The position numbers were made by a program, and so were the translations under genes. Source: Kingdonia uniflora (taxonomy: Eukaryota; Streptophyta; Magnoliopsida; Ranunculales; Circaeasteraceae). From it: 64,000 nucleotides of DNA. The notes below the pieces were generated by a model. It did no database searches. It had not been told where the DNA came from and worked only from the letters and a program-made list of their open reading frames with translations. Location: contig JACGCM010001129.1 of the NCBI GenBank assembly GCA_014058105.1, positions 5,033,001 to 5,097,000 of the forward strand, written 5' to 3'. Below are positions 12,601 through 25,379 of this stretch, in pieces; positions within the stretch are counted from its first letter, which is position 1, and the number at the start of each line of letters is the position of its first letter.

Positions 12601-13213
12601 TACAGAGACTTATCCCTCAATCTAACCCAATTCAAACTATTTCCAGTTCAAACTACCTCCGTGTCAGACTTACTCATTTTACACTTGACATAAACAGTCA
12701 GCATTGACACCTACACCACAAACTGATGAAGAACGTGGGTTGAGTACAACAGAAAAGAATGAACAAGTCAAAGATGCTTGTCTCTCATGAACTCAATAGT
12801 TATTCAGTCAACCGCTACTTACCACATTATTTGAAGAACGTGCTTCAACACGATAACGAATTGCATGTGAGGCCTTTATAAAGAAGAAGTTTCAGAAGAG
12901 ACAAGGACCAGAAAAAGATACGATAAATCACCAAGAAAACTATATTTTCTAGATTCTTAAAATACCAAAATTCTTATTTACAAGATCAAGTATTTATAGT
13001 TAAAGATCACTTGTAATAAGATATTGGCCTCAAGCAATAAAAGTTACTGTTACTAAAATTCTCAACCCGAGGTCGTGGTTTCTTACCTATTCAAAGGTTT
13101 TCTACGTTAAATCACTTGTGTCATTTCTTGCTTTATATTAGCTTTTGTCACAGGAACATTGGTGTAAGAGTTAATTTTGAGCCATCTTGAGCTTACGGAA
13201 TTAGGCCATTACA
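12601..13213 (+). repeat. 5' LTR of Tat element
   Basis: Starts TACAGAGACTTATCCC (the expected TG is now TA) and ends TTAGGCCATTACA. It matches 32056-32672 along its whole length with frequent substitutions. A TATAAAGAAGAAG promoter-like string lies near 12878. Confidence 0.95.
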
Positions 13214-13232
13214 TTTGGCGTCGTCTGCGGGA
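13214..13232 (+). promoter_or_regulatory. primer-binding site of Tat element
   Basis: TTTGGCGTCGTCTGCGGGA lies directly after the LTR. It resembles the TGGCGCCGTCTG-type sites of plant gypsy elements with one C-to-T change. I do not assign the tRNA. Confidence 0.7.
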
Positions 13233-15060
13233 AAGAAGACATTTCCACGATATCCTAAGGAGCAGATTCACTCTACTATCAATTTCAATCATGGTCACTT
13301 CCAGACGACCAGCAACCAAAATCCAAATCGATTTTTAGTTGAACTGGAGCAGCTTACAGAGCAATGGGTGAATCTCCACGCCGAAATAGAGAAACATAAC
13401 AAGTTCGAATGCCAGTTAACTCTTAACTGAGAGCTTCGTAAGAAGGAGCTTGAAGCTGAGAGACTAGCTCGTTTGACAGTATTCAAATGACATGATGACC
13501 AGATGATAACCATGCAGACTGCATTACAAGTTTTGCAGGATACTCAACTGGCTCCTCAAACCAAGGATCGCGATCAAGTGCCACAGACCTCTCGGGTTTC
13601 TGTGTAGGACAAATTGAGACCTCGAGGAGCCACCAACAAAGATATTTCCAGAAAGATTAAACACAAACATCAGTTTTCCATTCATTTGGGTGGTAAAGTT
13701 TTGTTCAAAATTAGTAGAGCTCACCGATTTTCCCAATGACAGGAGGAAGAGCAGTGACCTCAACCTTAAATTCTAGTACGTGATCGTTTGAGTAAGGGTA
13801 CCGGTACTCATAATCCTTAACCTCCTTGTCAAGCCACTCAACCGATACGTCAATATGTCACACAAGGGCATATGAATTAGCACATCAAGGAGTTGAACGA
13901 AGCACAAGTCCTGAGCATTGCATACGACCTTACCAAGTTACAAGGGAGTCCAATTGCCAAAGAACTATTCGATATGGAAATACCAAAAGGCTTCAATACT
14001 CTGAAAATTTGTAAATATAAGGGTACCGATCCAAATGATCACATTCAATAATAGTGTGATTCGTTGAGGTTGTATTCCAATCTCTACCATATCCTCTGTT
14101 GTTTGATCACAACAAGTCTACAGGAAGAACCGCTACGGTGGTTCCACTCTTTACTTGAAGATTCCATACTCACATTTGATCAGCTGCAAAAATAATTCAT
14201 CAAGACGTATGCTCACAACAGAGACAAAGAGGAGAATTTATATTTTCTTATCAGTCCTAAATAGTCACAAGGAGAAAAGCTTGAGGCTTTTGCTAAGAAT
14301 TTTTTGGAGCTCACGCATAAAGTAGACAATCTCAATCAGAAAACAACTGTTACTGTTTTCATCAACGCGCTTCAGCTCGACTGCAAGGCCAAAGAGCGCC
14401 TCTTCCTCAATAAACCTGCGACCCTGAAGGATATGATCATGGAGGTCAATAGTTATGCCAACCTGGAAAGGATGATGCCCGAAAGGCATAAATTTACTAA
14501 ATCCATCCTAACCACTCAAGGTCTACCCACAGATTGAAATACTGAAGCAAAAGAAGATTAGGGTGATCAAAAGTGCTCAAAGGGTAATACTGGCAACCCT
14601 CAGATAGTCGTCTAGAAGGATTCACTACCCAAACCGGTCCTCCCAAAGATGAATATTCTATTCTCCATAATTTTTCCAATCCTCTCCAAGGATAAGCTCT
14701 ACCGTCCCTCTTAACCATTAGAACTAATCGAGAGTCGCCCGTACTGCATGCATTACAAGGTAAACCATCTTTCTACTAAGAACTGCTATATTTTACAGAG
14801 GTTGCCAAAATTCATTTTTTAAGAAGGGACGAATGTTCGAATATATTATCGACTTGGAATCATACAAGGATGGTAGCTATAAGAAGTAGCTCGAAGTAGT
14901 CCGGGTCGAAGATCAAGCTGAGGAGAAACATCTCTACCATATGTACCACAACAACATGATCGAAATCTGTCAGATCACCAACTCTTGCCGATTCAAGCCT
15001 AGGAGACTGTCAGAATGCTACGATCTCACACCTCAAGATAAATAAGCCAAGCTTCTACCT
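13215..15060 (+). pseudogene. Tat gag pseudogene
   Basis: Gag forms the particle that packages element RNA. The region opens with a polar, coiled-coil-like segment (LVELEQLTEQWVNLHAEIEK). The conserved gag core follows from about 13960 (KELFDMEIPKGFNTLKI, YKGTDPNDHIQ) through ENLYFLISPK to EKLEAFAKNFLELTHKVDNL and LQLDCKAKERLFLNKPATLKD (14400). At least six stops or frame changes interrupt it. No intact zinc knuckle was found. Confidence 0.8.
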
Positions 15061-15099
15061 AAGTGGAGCATTCGCCGGCTTGGGATTTCATTCAAAGAT

Positions 15100-18000
15100 T
15101 TTGACATTAGTCATGTAAAATTTCTACATCATGATGCATTAGTCATAATGCTCAAGATGAAGAAGTTTTTCATGCATACAATGATGATCGATACTGGAAG
15201 CGGTATTGAGATTCTCTTTCAAAACACAATCGACCAGATGAGATTGGCCAATCAAGCCATTCAGAGCAACTCTGATATCAGTGGATTTAATGGTTTCAAA
15301 GAAGAGTGAGTAGGCAAGATCATCTTACCTATCACCGCTGGACCAGCCACAATCGTTGTCGTCTTTTACGTTATCAATGCCAAATCTTGTTATCTCCGGA
15401 TTATGGGCCGCTACTAGATTCCAAAGCTTTTCAAAGCTTGCGAGAATACCGTATTTGCCATTCTAAATACATCAGATAAATACATTGCATAACTATTACA
15501 GAAAGCTGGTCACATCGATGATCAGCCATCAACATAAGAACCTACAGAATACATCGACATTGATGGACCTAGTAGGGGTACTTTTATCGGTACCAAGCTG
15601 GTCCAACACGATAAGGATGCTCTCATTCAAATCTTACGAATGGATTGGGACATCTTTACGTGGACTTTCGAAGAGATGCCTGGGGTCAATCCGACTAAGG
15701 CATGTCACAAATTGGCCATCAACATTAACGCCACGGTGGTCAAACAGAAATAGTGACAACTCTTACCTCGTCTTCGAGATGAAGTCAATATTGAGATCGA
15801 GAAATTGATCAATGTGGGGTTTATTCGAGAAGCCAAGTATCCAGATTAGATATCCAACGTCGTCGTTATTACAAAGAAGAATGGAAATGTATGAGTTTGT
15901 GTATATTTCACCGATCTAAACAAACATACACCAAATGACAGTTTTCCTCTTCCCATCATCCATCAAATTCTAGATTCCATAGCAGGTCACAAATTTTTAT
16001 CTATGATGGACGCTGCTTCTGGATACAACCAGATTCCTCTCTTGGAAGAAGATCAAGAAAAGACCACTTTCTTCACTAAAAGAGGACTTTACTACTACAA
16101 AGTTATGCCCTTTGGACTAAAGAATATAGGCGCGACTTATCAACGGTTAATGACGACTATGTTTAAAGCATATCATGGAAAAATTGTTGAAGTCTACAGC
16201 GATGATCTCTTGTGCAAGAGCATACAGTCAAACAACCACATCATAAATCTTACCACAATATTCAACATTCTACGATCTTACAGGATGTGACTCAATCCTA
16301 AAAAGTGTCAATTCGAAGTACATTCAGCCATCTTATCAGCAAGAAGGGGATTGAGGCTAATCCAGATTAAAATTTGAGCTCTCCTCATCATGCCATCTAC
16401 AAAATAACGAAGGACGTATAAAAACTTGTAGGCAAGATCGCCACTATCAACCGATTTGTTTTTAAATCTTCAGATCGCTGTCGTTAGATATTCCTACTAC
16501 TCCGAGGTTGTACCAAACGAGGAAAAGTTCAGCCCAATGAAGAGATCCAATGGATATCATAATGCGAGACAACTTTTCAGGAACTCAAAACCTATTTGGG
16601 GAAATCTCCCATTATGAGTACCTCGGCAGATAATGAGGAACTAATAATCTGCCTAGCAGTTACAGACTTTTCTATCAGCTCGGTTCTCATTTGACTTGAA
16701 GGTAAGATTGAAAAGCCAATATACTTCATCAACAAAACCCTCACTCCAGCGGATTGAGGTATTCTAAAATTGAGAGACTCATTCTAACTCTTGTTTACAC
16801 TTTACAAAAAGTTAAGCACTACTTCCAAGCTCATTCAATCAAAGTCATGACAAACTACCCAATCCAAGAAGTTTTGTCCAAAAAAGAAAAATCTAGAAGA
16901 GTGCAGCAATGGTCAGTCAGTTTGGGAGAACATGATATCAAGTTTAAACAACGACATTCAAAAAAGGGTCAGGCATTGCCAATTTTCTCACAGATTTTCC
17001 AGTGGAAGATCTCGATTGGGAATAGCAAGATCCTGATCTTACAAAAGAAATTACATAAGATCCACCCACCAAAGCATTTAACGAACAAGCTGAATGGGTT
17101 ACAAGGAAAGGGTGGAGACTTCTTACAGATTGTTCAGCAGGACCCGCAGGGTCAGGAATTGGAATCGTATTGATTACCCCTTCCAATGACAGAATCGAGA
17201 AATCAATCTGCTTGGATTTTGAAGCCTCCAACAATATCACAAAATACGAAGCTTTAATTCATGGACTCGACCTCGTACTCGTGCTTGGCATCCCAGAGAT
17301 CTTAGTCTACACAGATTTTTTACTTATCGTCTACCATTACTCTGAGCAGTATAAGAAGAATGGTAAGATGATCGACTATGCAGCTTCATTGCCGACAGGA
17401 TGAGCAGATTTGTGATAACAACTCCCGACTATCTACCTCGAGGTGAAAACTAATACGCTGATTCCTTAGCTTATCTAGCCGGGGTCTTAGGTACAGAAGC
17501 ACGATATCTACATATCGAAGTTATGTCCACCCCTAGAATTGATATCCATTTTATATACACGATCAGCACTAGGGGTGATGAAGAGGAGGATGACAATTGG
17601 CGAAAGTCCTTCATTACCTATCTTGGCCCCAATAAAAAATGTAAAGGGCCCCTTCCAATAGATTCAAAAGAGCGATGACTGTTGATGAGAACTGGAAGCG
17701 TTGCATAATTCAAAACGATCTTTTATATTGTCGTTCAGTCATGGGGCCTTATCTCAAGTGCCTCCCCAGGAAGAAAGCAAATAGAATGTTCAGAAATTTT
17801 CATGAAAGAACGTGTGACTCCCATGCCACAGGTCGACCACTCTCTAATAGAGCAATTATGCAAGGAGTATTCTAGCCAGGCATATGCAAGAAATTTGAAG
17901 AGTACTCACGCATATGTGACATATGTCAATGACATGGACACATGATCTGTGCCCATGTGCTCGAACTACATGCAAGCAAAGTGTTTTGGCCATTCAAGCG

Positions 18001-18843
18001 GTGGGCGCTTGATCTCGTCGGAGAATTTACTAATACTTTAGGTAACCGGCGATACCTACTCGTAGCAAGATATTATTTTACTAAATGGGAGGAAGCAGTT
18101 CCAGTCTGTTAAACTAGAGAAGAAGAGGTCATATCATTTATCTGGGAACACATTATCACACGGTTTGGATGCCCCCACCTGATTCGGATCGATAATAGGC
18201 TATAATTTGTTGGTGAAAAAGTTATAGCCTTCCTCAACAAACACAACATCATCCACTCACCATCTAATCCCTACTACCCTTAAGGCAATAGCCAAGCCAA
18301 AATCACCAAAAAAATCATTATGGATGGACTCAATAAAATACTTCAATCACAAAAAAAGGAAATTGGATACGAGAACTTCCTCATGTCTTATAGGCGTACT
18401 GTACCACTCCATGTTAATCAATTGGGCTTACCCCCTTCCTCATTGCCTATGGCACAGAAGCCGTCATTCCAACAAAATACCACCATCCAATCAAAGATCA
18501 TGAGCTTACCGACGAAGAGAATGAGCTCGAATTGGCCTGTAATATGAATTTGATTGATGAAACTAGGGAACGTGCTATTGCTAACCTTGGTCAATATTAC
18601 CATATGCTGGCCAATTCGTATAAAAGAAGAGTCTGAAGCTGTACATTCCAAATCGATGATCTTGTCCTCAAAGAAATCTTACAACAACGAAAAGAAGCAC
18701 ATGCCGGGAAACTGGCAGAAAATTGGGAAGGTCCATTCCTCATAATTGGTTGAATTGATCTAAGATCATATTATCTCATGACGGAACAAGGAGTTCGAAT
18801 CCCAAATATATGGAATACTAGGCGACTGAAACGGTACTATTGT
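15100..18843 (+). pseudogene. Tat pol pseudogene, copy 1 (protease to integrase)
   Basis: Domains in order: protease with active-site DTGSG (15190-15204); RT from about 15780 (LINVGFIREAKYPD, MMDAASGYNQIPLLEEDQEK, VMPFGLKN) with catalytic box YSDD at 16195-16206; RNase H about 16540-16990; archaeal-type RNase H about 17110-17480 (AGPAGSGIGIVLITPSNDR, LDFEASNNITKYEALIHGLD); integrase about 17680-18843 (HERTCDSHATGRPLS, ALDLVGEFTN) ending RRLKRYYC. The integrase looks worst: IRIDN is followed by a stop, and the usual NGQAE with the catalytic Glu reads NSQAK. Stops and frameshifts occur throughout. Only the RT core block is an open frame of any length. Confidence 0.92.
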
Positions 18844-18989
18844 TAAGTCTCTCGTTTCTCAACTTCAAAATATTCATTTTTTCCATTCTAAAAGTGAGAT
18901 TTCAATCTCTATACAGTGTACATTCTATTTTATTCAATGAAAACTTCTAAGTTTTTTTCCACATTACTCTCTACTTACGTTGATTCTAC

Positions 18990-19370
18990 TACATTGCATA
19001 GATTAAAGCAAAGCTAATACTAGCTTTCAATCGCCCATCTACACATAATCTGCGATTAAAACAAAAGTAATACTAGTTTTCAATCAAAGATCTCTAACAT
19101 ACATAAGATAAAGCAAAAGGTAAAACTAGTTTTCATCTCTCAATATGTCTACAACTACATATACTTTTATATATTAAAGTAAATATAGGTTTCAATCACC
19201 CCTCTACACAGATTAAAGCAAAGGTAAAACTAACTTTCAATCTTTCATCTATACAAAATTTATGATTAAAACAAAGGTAATACTAGTTTTCAATCAAAGA
19301 TCTCTACCAGACATAAGATAAAGTAAAGGTAAAACTAGTTTTCATCTCTCAATATGTCTGTAACAGATAC
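18990..19370. repeat. degenerate minisatellite after pol copy 1
   Basis: A unit of about 50-55 bp recurs with core (GATTAAAGCAAAGGTAATAC)TAGTTTTCAATC. Starts are visible near 19001, 19052, 19106, 19173, 19211, 19263 and 19316. A variant with GATAAAG...AAAACTAG...CATCTCTCAATATGTC alternates with it. Tandem repeats between pol and the 3' LTR are typical of Tat-lineage elements. Confidence 0.85.
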
Positions 19371-19429
19371 TTCTACAGGTTACATCTACAAACCACTTCT
19401 AAGGGTTCTTCTCTGCTAATCGGAGGTCA

Positions 19430-20790
19430 GCTATACTTTCCCCCACAACTGGAGGACGTTCAGCCATAAAATCTTAAGCTTGAGTAGCTACAGTAATCCT
19501 GCCTTTCTTCACCAATTCAGCAGGTCGAGAACCTAACTCTATTTCTATGGCGTTCATACAGTGCCCTCGATCTACATTGGCTCTACAAATACATCATCTT
19601 TCCGACAGACAGTCGTGCAAGGTATCCCTCTCTAATTCAAGTCTTCTCCGTTCTTCCATAAAATTGGCAATAACAGCCAGTAACATCTGTGAGCGTGTTG
19701 CTTCGGGCATAACTGCCTTGGAAAAATTCTCTCTCAATCTTTGATAACGTTATTGCAACTTTTTATACCGTTCGTCTTGCCATTCCATGAGCTTGTCTGC
19801 GCATGACATAATATCATTAATACTCCTATGCTTTGTCCGCTGCGTTATCTGACTCTTCCTGGCTCGTCGTCCTCAATTCTTCTACCTGAGTACAAAGTTC
19901 CTCGAGCTCCCTATATTTACCTACACCTCCTCTTGCAGGAAACTTCTTTAACAATTTATCATTTTTCCTTACCAATTGATCATTACCACTGATCACCTGC
20001 TCTAACTCCCGCTCTCTACTCTGAGCAATATCCAACTTATCTTGGCTCGCCCTTAAACGCTCATTTTCTCTCTGCACATGAGCTCGAATTCGAACTACAT
20101 CCGCCTCTAGCACTCTAATTCGAGCTGATAGATCAACCACATCCCCTTTTACAATGGAGCCCCCCCCTGCATCACCTTTATTCTTCCACGATTGCTCTCC
20201 AACCTCGGTTTTCTTGATGCGCGAATTGGCCGTAGCCAAATCTGCCATCAATTGGACTACCCTCTCATTCAATTCATCACATCATCTTTGAACCATCCAG
20301 AAATCTATTTTTTTACAGGTAAAGCCGCACTCAACTGCTCCACCTCAATTTCAGAATTGGCTAAATCAGCTCGAGCTCTCTCTAACTTGATATCCTTCTC
20401 GATCATTTTGCTCTTCAATTGTACTAGTTTACTTTTGGAGCTCACTAGATTAGCTCGAGTCTGCTCTTATTCATTTGATTTTCTATTCATTTGGCTCTTC
20501 AGACTATCCACAATCGAGTCATGTCTCCTACTTTGCATTCACGAGCTCTTTTTGCCATCTTCCAATTTTGGTATCTTTTCCCTCGATCTTCCGAGTCAGG
20601 TCATCAACAGTTTGTGTTGCCTCGACAAACTTGAAATGTACTTTGACGTGTTGATCCTCTCTATCTTCAGTTGTCTCTCTCATCCTATCAAGCCCAGTCG
20701 CATACTCTTGGTTATATTGGAGTGTCTCTTGTTCACTCAAGCGAGCTGACTTCAGTTCGACCTACATCACAAATACTATACATCAAGTTT
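19430..20790 (-). pseudogene. antisense coiled-coil ORF of Tat element, copy 1 (C-terminal part)
   Basis: Read on minus, heptad-rich stretches such as RIRVLEADVVRIRAHVQREN and LEELCTQVEELRTTSQEE predict long coiled coils. The start of this part (LSEQETLQYNQEYATGLDRM) corresponds to LSEEETHQCNQEFAVEFDRM in copy 2. It is truncated at its upstream (N-terminal) side by the duplication joint at 21180 and broken by several frame changes. Antisense extra ORFs between pol and the 3' LTR are known in the Tat lineage; their role is not settled and I assign none. Confidence 0.7.
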
Positions 20791-21184
20791 GATTCAAGAA
20801 CACTTAACAAATATATTCAATCTTATACAGGAGCCTTATTTCTAACAAATTTCTTTTTTTTTTACATTCTACTGTCATGATACTGATCTAAACTTAAGGT
20901 CAAAGTCTGATCCTAGGACGATGACAATAACATGTACATCCAATTTCAAGGTACACATTTTCTATGTTCTAACTTTCTTAACAATTTAGTATTATCTGGA
21001 CACTTTTGATTACAATTACCCCCAAATCTACTAACATATTTTTGGTCTATCTCTATACTCTAATTTTTACTTTGAAGCTCTAAAGTAATACAGCATATAA
21101 GTCAAATATATCTTGCTCTTCTCTAACCTGTAGCTCCGCTTGCGAAGTCAACACGGATGTTGAGGCATCTTTCTCCTTATGACC

Positions 21185-24100
21185 AGTAGGCAAGATCATC
21201 TTACCTCTTACCACAGGACAAGCCACCATCGACATCATCATCTATGTCATCAACGTTAAATCTTGTTATCTTGGGATTATGGGCCCCTGCTGGATTCACA
21301 ACATGGAAGAAATCGCTTCCACCTATCATCAAGCACTCCCTTCAAGCACAATGATGGTATCTATAAAATCAAAGGTAGTCAAAAGCTTTCTCGAACTTGC
21401 AAAAATACCGTATCTGCCATTCTAGATACCTCAGGTAGATACGTTGCATAACAATTATAGAAAGCTAATCACCTTGATGATTAGCCTTCAACAGAAGAGC
21501 CTCCAGAATAAGTCAACATTGATGAACCTAGCAAAAGTACTTTTATCTGTACCAAGCTGGTCCAGCATGATAAATGCTCTCATTCAATTCTAACGACTGA
21601 ATTAAGACATTTTTGCGTAGACTTTTGAAGAAATGCTTGTGGTCGATCCGGCCAAGTCATGTCACAAATTGGCCATCAACATCAACGCCACGACGGTCAA
21701 ACAGAAATAGCGACGACTATCACCTCGCCTTCGAGATGAAGTTAACATGGAGATTGAGAAATTGATCAAAGTGGGATTCATTCGAGAAGCCAAGTTTCTT
21801 GATTGGATATCCAACATCGCCGTTGTCCCTAAGAAGAATGGAAAAGTCCGAGTTTGTATAGATTTCACAGATCTAAACAAACATACTTCAAATGACAGTT
21901 TTGCTCTTCCCAACATCCATCAAATTCTAGATTCTACAGCAGGTCACGAACTCTATCTATGATGGGCATTACTTTTGGTTATAATAAGATTCCACTCTTA
22001 GAAGAAGATCTAGAAAAGACCATTTTCATCACTGAAAGATGACTTTATTGCTACAAAGCCATGCCTTTCGAACTTAGAAACGCAGACGCAACTTATCAAC
22101 GGTTGATGACTACTATGTTCAAAGCATATCTTGGGAAAAATGTGGAAGTCTACATTGATGGTCTCTTGTGCAAGAGCATACAGTCATTCAACCACATTAC
22201 AGATCTCAACACAATATTCAACATTCTTCGATCTTACCAGATTTAACTCAACCCTGATAAGTATAAATTCAGAGTACATTTAGGCTGATTCCTTGGCCAT
22301 CTCATCAGCGAGAAAGGGATTGAGGCCGATCCAGATCAAATTCGAGCTCTCCTTAATATGCCATCTCCAAAGACAACAAAAAATGTACAAAAACTTACCG
22401 GTAAGATTGCTGCTATCAACTAATTCATTTTAAAATCTTCAGATTGTTGTTGTTGGTTATTCCTACTACTCTGTGGTTGTACCAAATGAGGAAAAGTTTA
22501 GCCCAATGCAAAGATCTAATGGATATCAGAATATGAGGCAACTTTTCAGGATCTCAAAACCTATTTGGGGAAGTCTCCCATAGTGAGCACCCCAATAGAT
22601 AATGAAGAACTGATCATCTACCTAGAAGTTATAGATACTTTTATGAGCCCAGTTCTCATTCGACTTGAAGGGAAAATTGAGAAGTCAGTCTACTTCATCA
22701 GCAAAACCTTCACTCCAGCGGAAACGAGGTATTATAAAATCCAGAGACTCCTTCTAACTCATGTTTACACTTCACCGAAGCTTAAGCACTACTTCCAAGC
22801 TCATTCAGTCAAAGTCATGATGAACTGCCTACTCCAAGAAGTTTTGTCCAAAAAAAAAATCCAGAAGAGTGCAACAATGGCAAGTCAGTTTGGGAGAACA
22901 TGATATCAAGTTTGAACAACGTCATTCCGAAAAGGGTCAGGCCATTGCCGATTTTTTCGTGGATTTTCTAGTGGAAGATCCCAAGTAGAAGGAGCACGAT
23001 CCTGACCTTGTACAAGAAATTACAGAAGATCCACCCACCAAAGCATTTGATGAGTAAGTTTAATGGAATACAAGGAAAGGGTAAAGACTTCTTACATAAG
23101 GTTAAACAGGACCCGCAGGATCAGAAATTGGAATCATATTGATTACCCCTTCCAACGATAGAATTGAGAAATTAATTCGCCTAGATTTTGAAGCCTCCGA
23201 TAATGTCACCGAATGCGGAGTTCTCATTCATGGACTCGACCTCGAACTTGAGCTCGGCGTCCCATAACTCTCAATCTACACAAATTCTCTACTTATCGTC
23301 CACCATTACTCTGAGCAATACAAGAAGAATGGCAAGATGATCGAATATGCAGCCCTCATTGCAGATAGGATGAGCCAGTTTGTGAAAGTAACTATTGATT
23401 ATCTTCCTCGAGGTAAAAACAGACATACCGATTCTTTGGCTTACCTAGCCGGGGTCTTGGGTACAAAAGCTAGATATCACCAGATCGAAGTGATATCAAC
23501 CCCCAGCATTGATCGCATTTCTGTATGCATAATCAACACTAGGGTAATAAAGAGGAGGACAACGATTGGCGAAAGCTCTTCATTGCTTACCTTTGCACCG
23601 ACAACAAATGCAAATGACCCCTTCCAACAGATCCAAAATAGCGCCGACAACTAATCGAAAGCTCAAAGCACTATACAAATTAGAATAGTTTTTTATATCA
23701 ACATTCAGTCACGGGGTCTTACCTCAAGTACCTTTCTAGAAATAAAGCAGACGAGATGTTCCACGATTTACATGAAGGGACTTGTGGCTCCCATGTCACA
23801 GGTCAATCACTCGCTAACAGAGCCATTACATAAAGAGTATTCTGGCTAGGCATGCGCAAACAAGCAGAAGAGTACTCACGTAAATGGAATACATGTCAAT
23901 GACATGGACAAATAATACGTTCCCCTACCCTCAAACTACATGCAAGCAAGGTGTTTTGGCTATTCAAAAGATGGGAGCTTGATCTTGTCGGTAAATTTCC
24001 TAATTCTCCAAGTAACCGTCAATACCTACTAGTAGCTATAGATTATTTTACAAAATAGGTTGAAGCAGTTCCACTCTGTCGAACTAGAGAAGAAGAGGTT

Positions 24101-24836
24101 ATCTATTTTATTTGTGAACATATCATTACTCGGTTTGGATGCCCCTACCTAATTCGTATCGATAATGGGCCACAATTCATTGGAGAAAAGGTCATAGCTT
24201 TCCTCAACAAACACAACATCATCCACTCACCATTCAATCCATATTACCCTCAAGACAATGGCCAAGCTGAAATTACCAACAAAACCATTTTGGATGGACT
24301 CAAGAAATGGCTTTACTTACAGGAATAAAGGGAAACTGAGTACGAGAGCTTCCTCATATCTTAGGGGCATACCGTACCACTCCACGTTAATCTACTAGTT
24401 ATACCCCATTCCTCCTCGCCTATGGTACCAAAGCCGTTATTCTAAAAAAAATTCATCATCCAGTTAGAGATCGTGAGCTAACTGATAAAGAAAATGAGTT
24501 CGAATTGGCCTGTAACATTAATTGGATTGAAGAGACTAGGGAATGCGTTATTGCCAACCTAGGTCGATATCACCATATGCTGGCCAGTTTGTATAACAGA
24601 CGAGTCTGAAGCTGTATTTTCCAAATTGGTAATCTCGTCCTCAAAAAAATCCCTTAACACAGAAAGGAGGCACATGCCGGGAAAATGGCAGAAAATTGGG
24701 AGGGTTCATTCCTAATCATTGGTCTCACTGGCTTGGGATCATATTACCTCATGACCGAAGAATGAGTTCATATCTCAAATCCTTGGAACACTAAGCAACT
24801 GAAACGGTTTACTAAGTCTCTCACTACTCCACTTTA
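21185..24836 (+). pseudogene. Tat pol pseudogene, copy 2 (partial, lacks protease start)
   Basis: RT resumes with LIKVGFIREAKFLDWISNIA (21760). The catalytic box reads YIDG (22151-22162) in place of YxDD, so the last Asp is lost and the enzyme would be dead even without stops. RNase H follows at about 22560-22990 (YFISKTFTPAETRYY). The archaeal-type RNase H is at about 23100-23480. Integrase lies at about 23690-24836 and keeps LDLVGKFPN, RIDNGPQFIG and DNGQAEITNKTILDG, so its three acidic residues can all be read, with stops between. It ends NTKQLKRFTKS. Compared with copy 1, the RT is worse and the integrase better. Confidence 0.9.
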
Positions 24837-24949
24837 AATTATCGCTCTTTCTATTCCAAAAGTGAGATTTCCGTCTCCAAACAATGTACATTTTATTATA
24901 TTCAATAAAAACTTCTAAGTTTTTTCCCACACAGCTCTCTACATCTGTA

Positions 24950-25265
24950 GACAATATATAGATTAAAGCAAAGGTGATACTAGCTTTCAATCGACCTCTA
25001 TTCCGGTTAAAGCAAAGGTAAAACTAGCTTTCAAACTGTTCTCTATACATACTCTGCAATTAAAACAAAGGTAATACTAGTTTTCAATCAAAGAACTCTG
25101 CCAGACATAAAATAAAACAAAGGTAAAACTAGCTTTTAACTCTCAATATGACTGCGACAATTATATTCTACGATTAAAACAAAGGTAATACTAGTTTTCA
25201 ATCAAAGAACTCTACCAGACATAAGATAAGGTAAAGGTAAAACTTGTTTTTATCCCTCAATATGT
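24950..25265. repeat. degenerate minisatellite after pol copy 2
   Basis: The same unit as at 18990-19370: GATTAAAGCAAAGGTGATAC at 24960, then repeats near 25007, 25061, 25110, 25163 and 25218. The copy number and spacing differ slightly from the first array. Confidence 0.85.
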
Positions 25266-25379
25266 CTGTGGCAAATACTTTTTAAGGTTACATATATAGC
25301 CACTACAAAGGATTATTTTCTACTGTGGGGAGGTCAACTAAGTTTTTCCCTACAACAGGATGATGATCAGCCATAAATT

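Larger units (their letters stand above)
15309..21180 (+). repeat. internal tandem duplication, unit 1 (about 5.87 kb)
   Basis: AGTAGGCAAGATCATCTTACC at 15309 recurs at 21185. The end of this unit (GCTCCGCTTGCGAAGTCAAC near 21131) recurs at about 27111. The unit runs from late protease through the rest of pol and the minisatellite into the antisense ORF. Confidence 0.92.

Noticed and set aside
18990..19370. CRISPR-like array (regular repeats with spacers)
   Set aside because: The repeats are degenerate, spacing varies, the setting is a plant retrotransposon and no cas gene exists.
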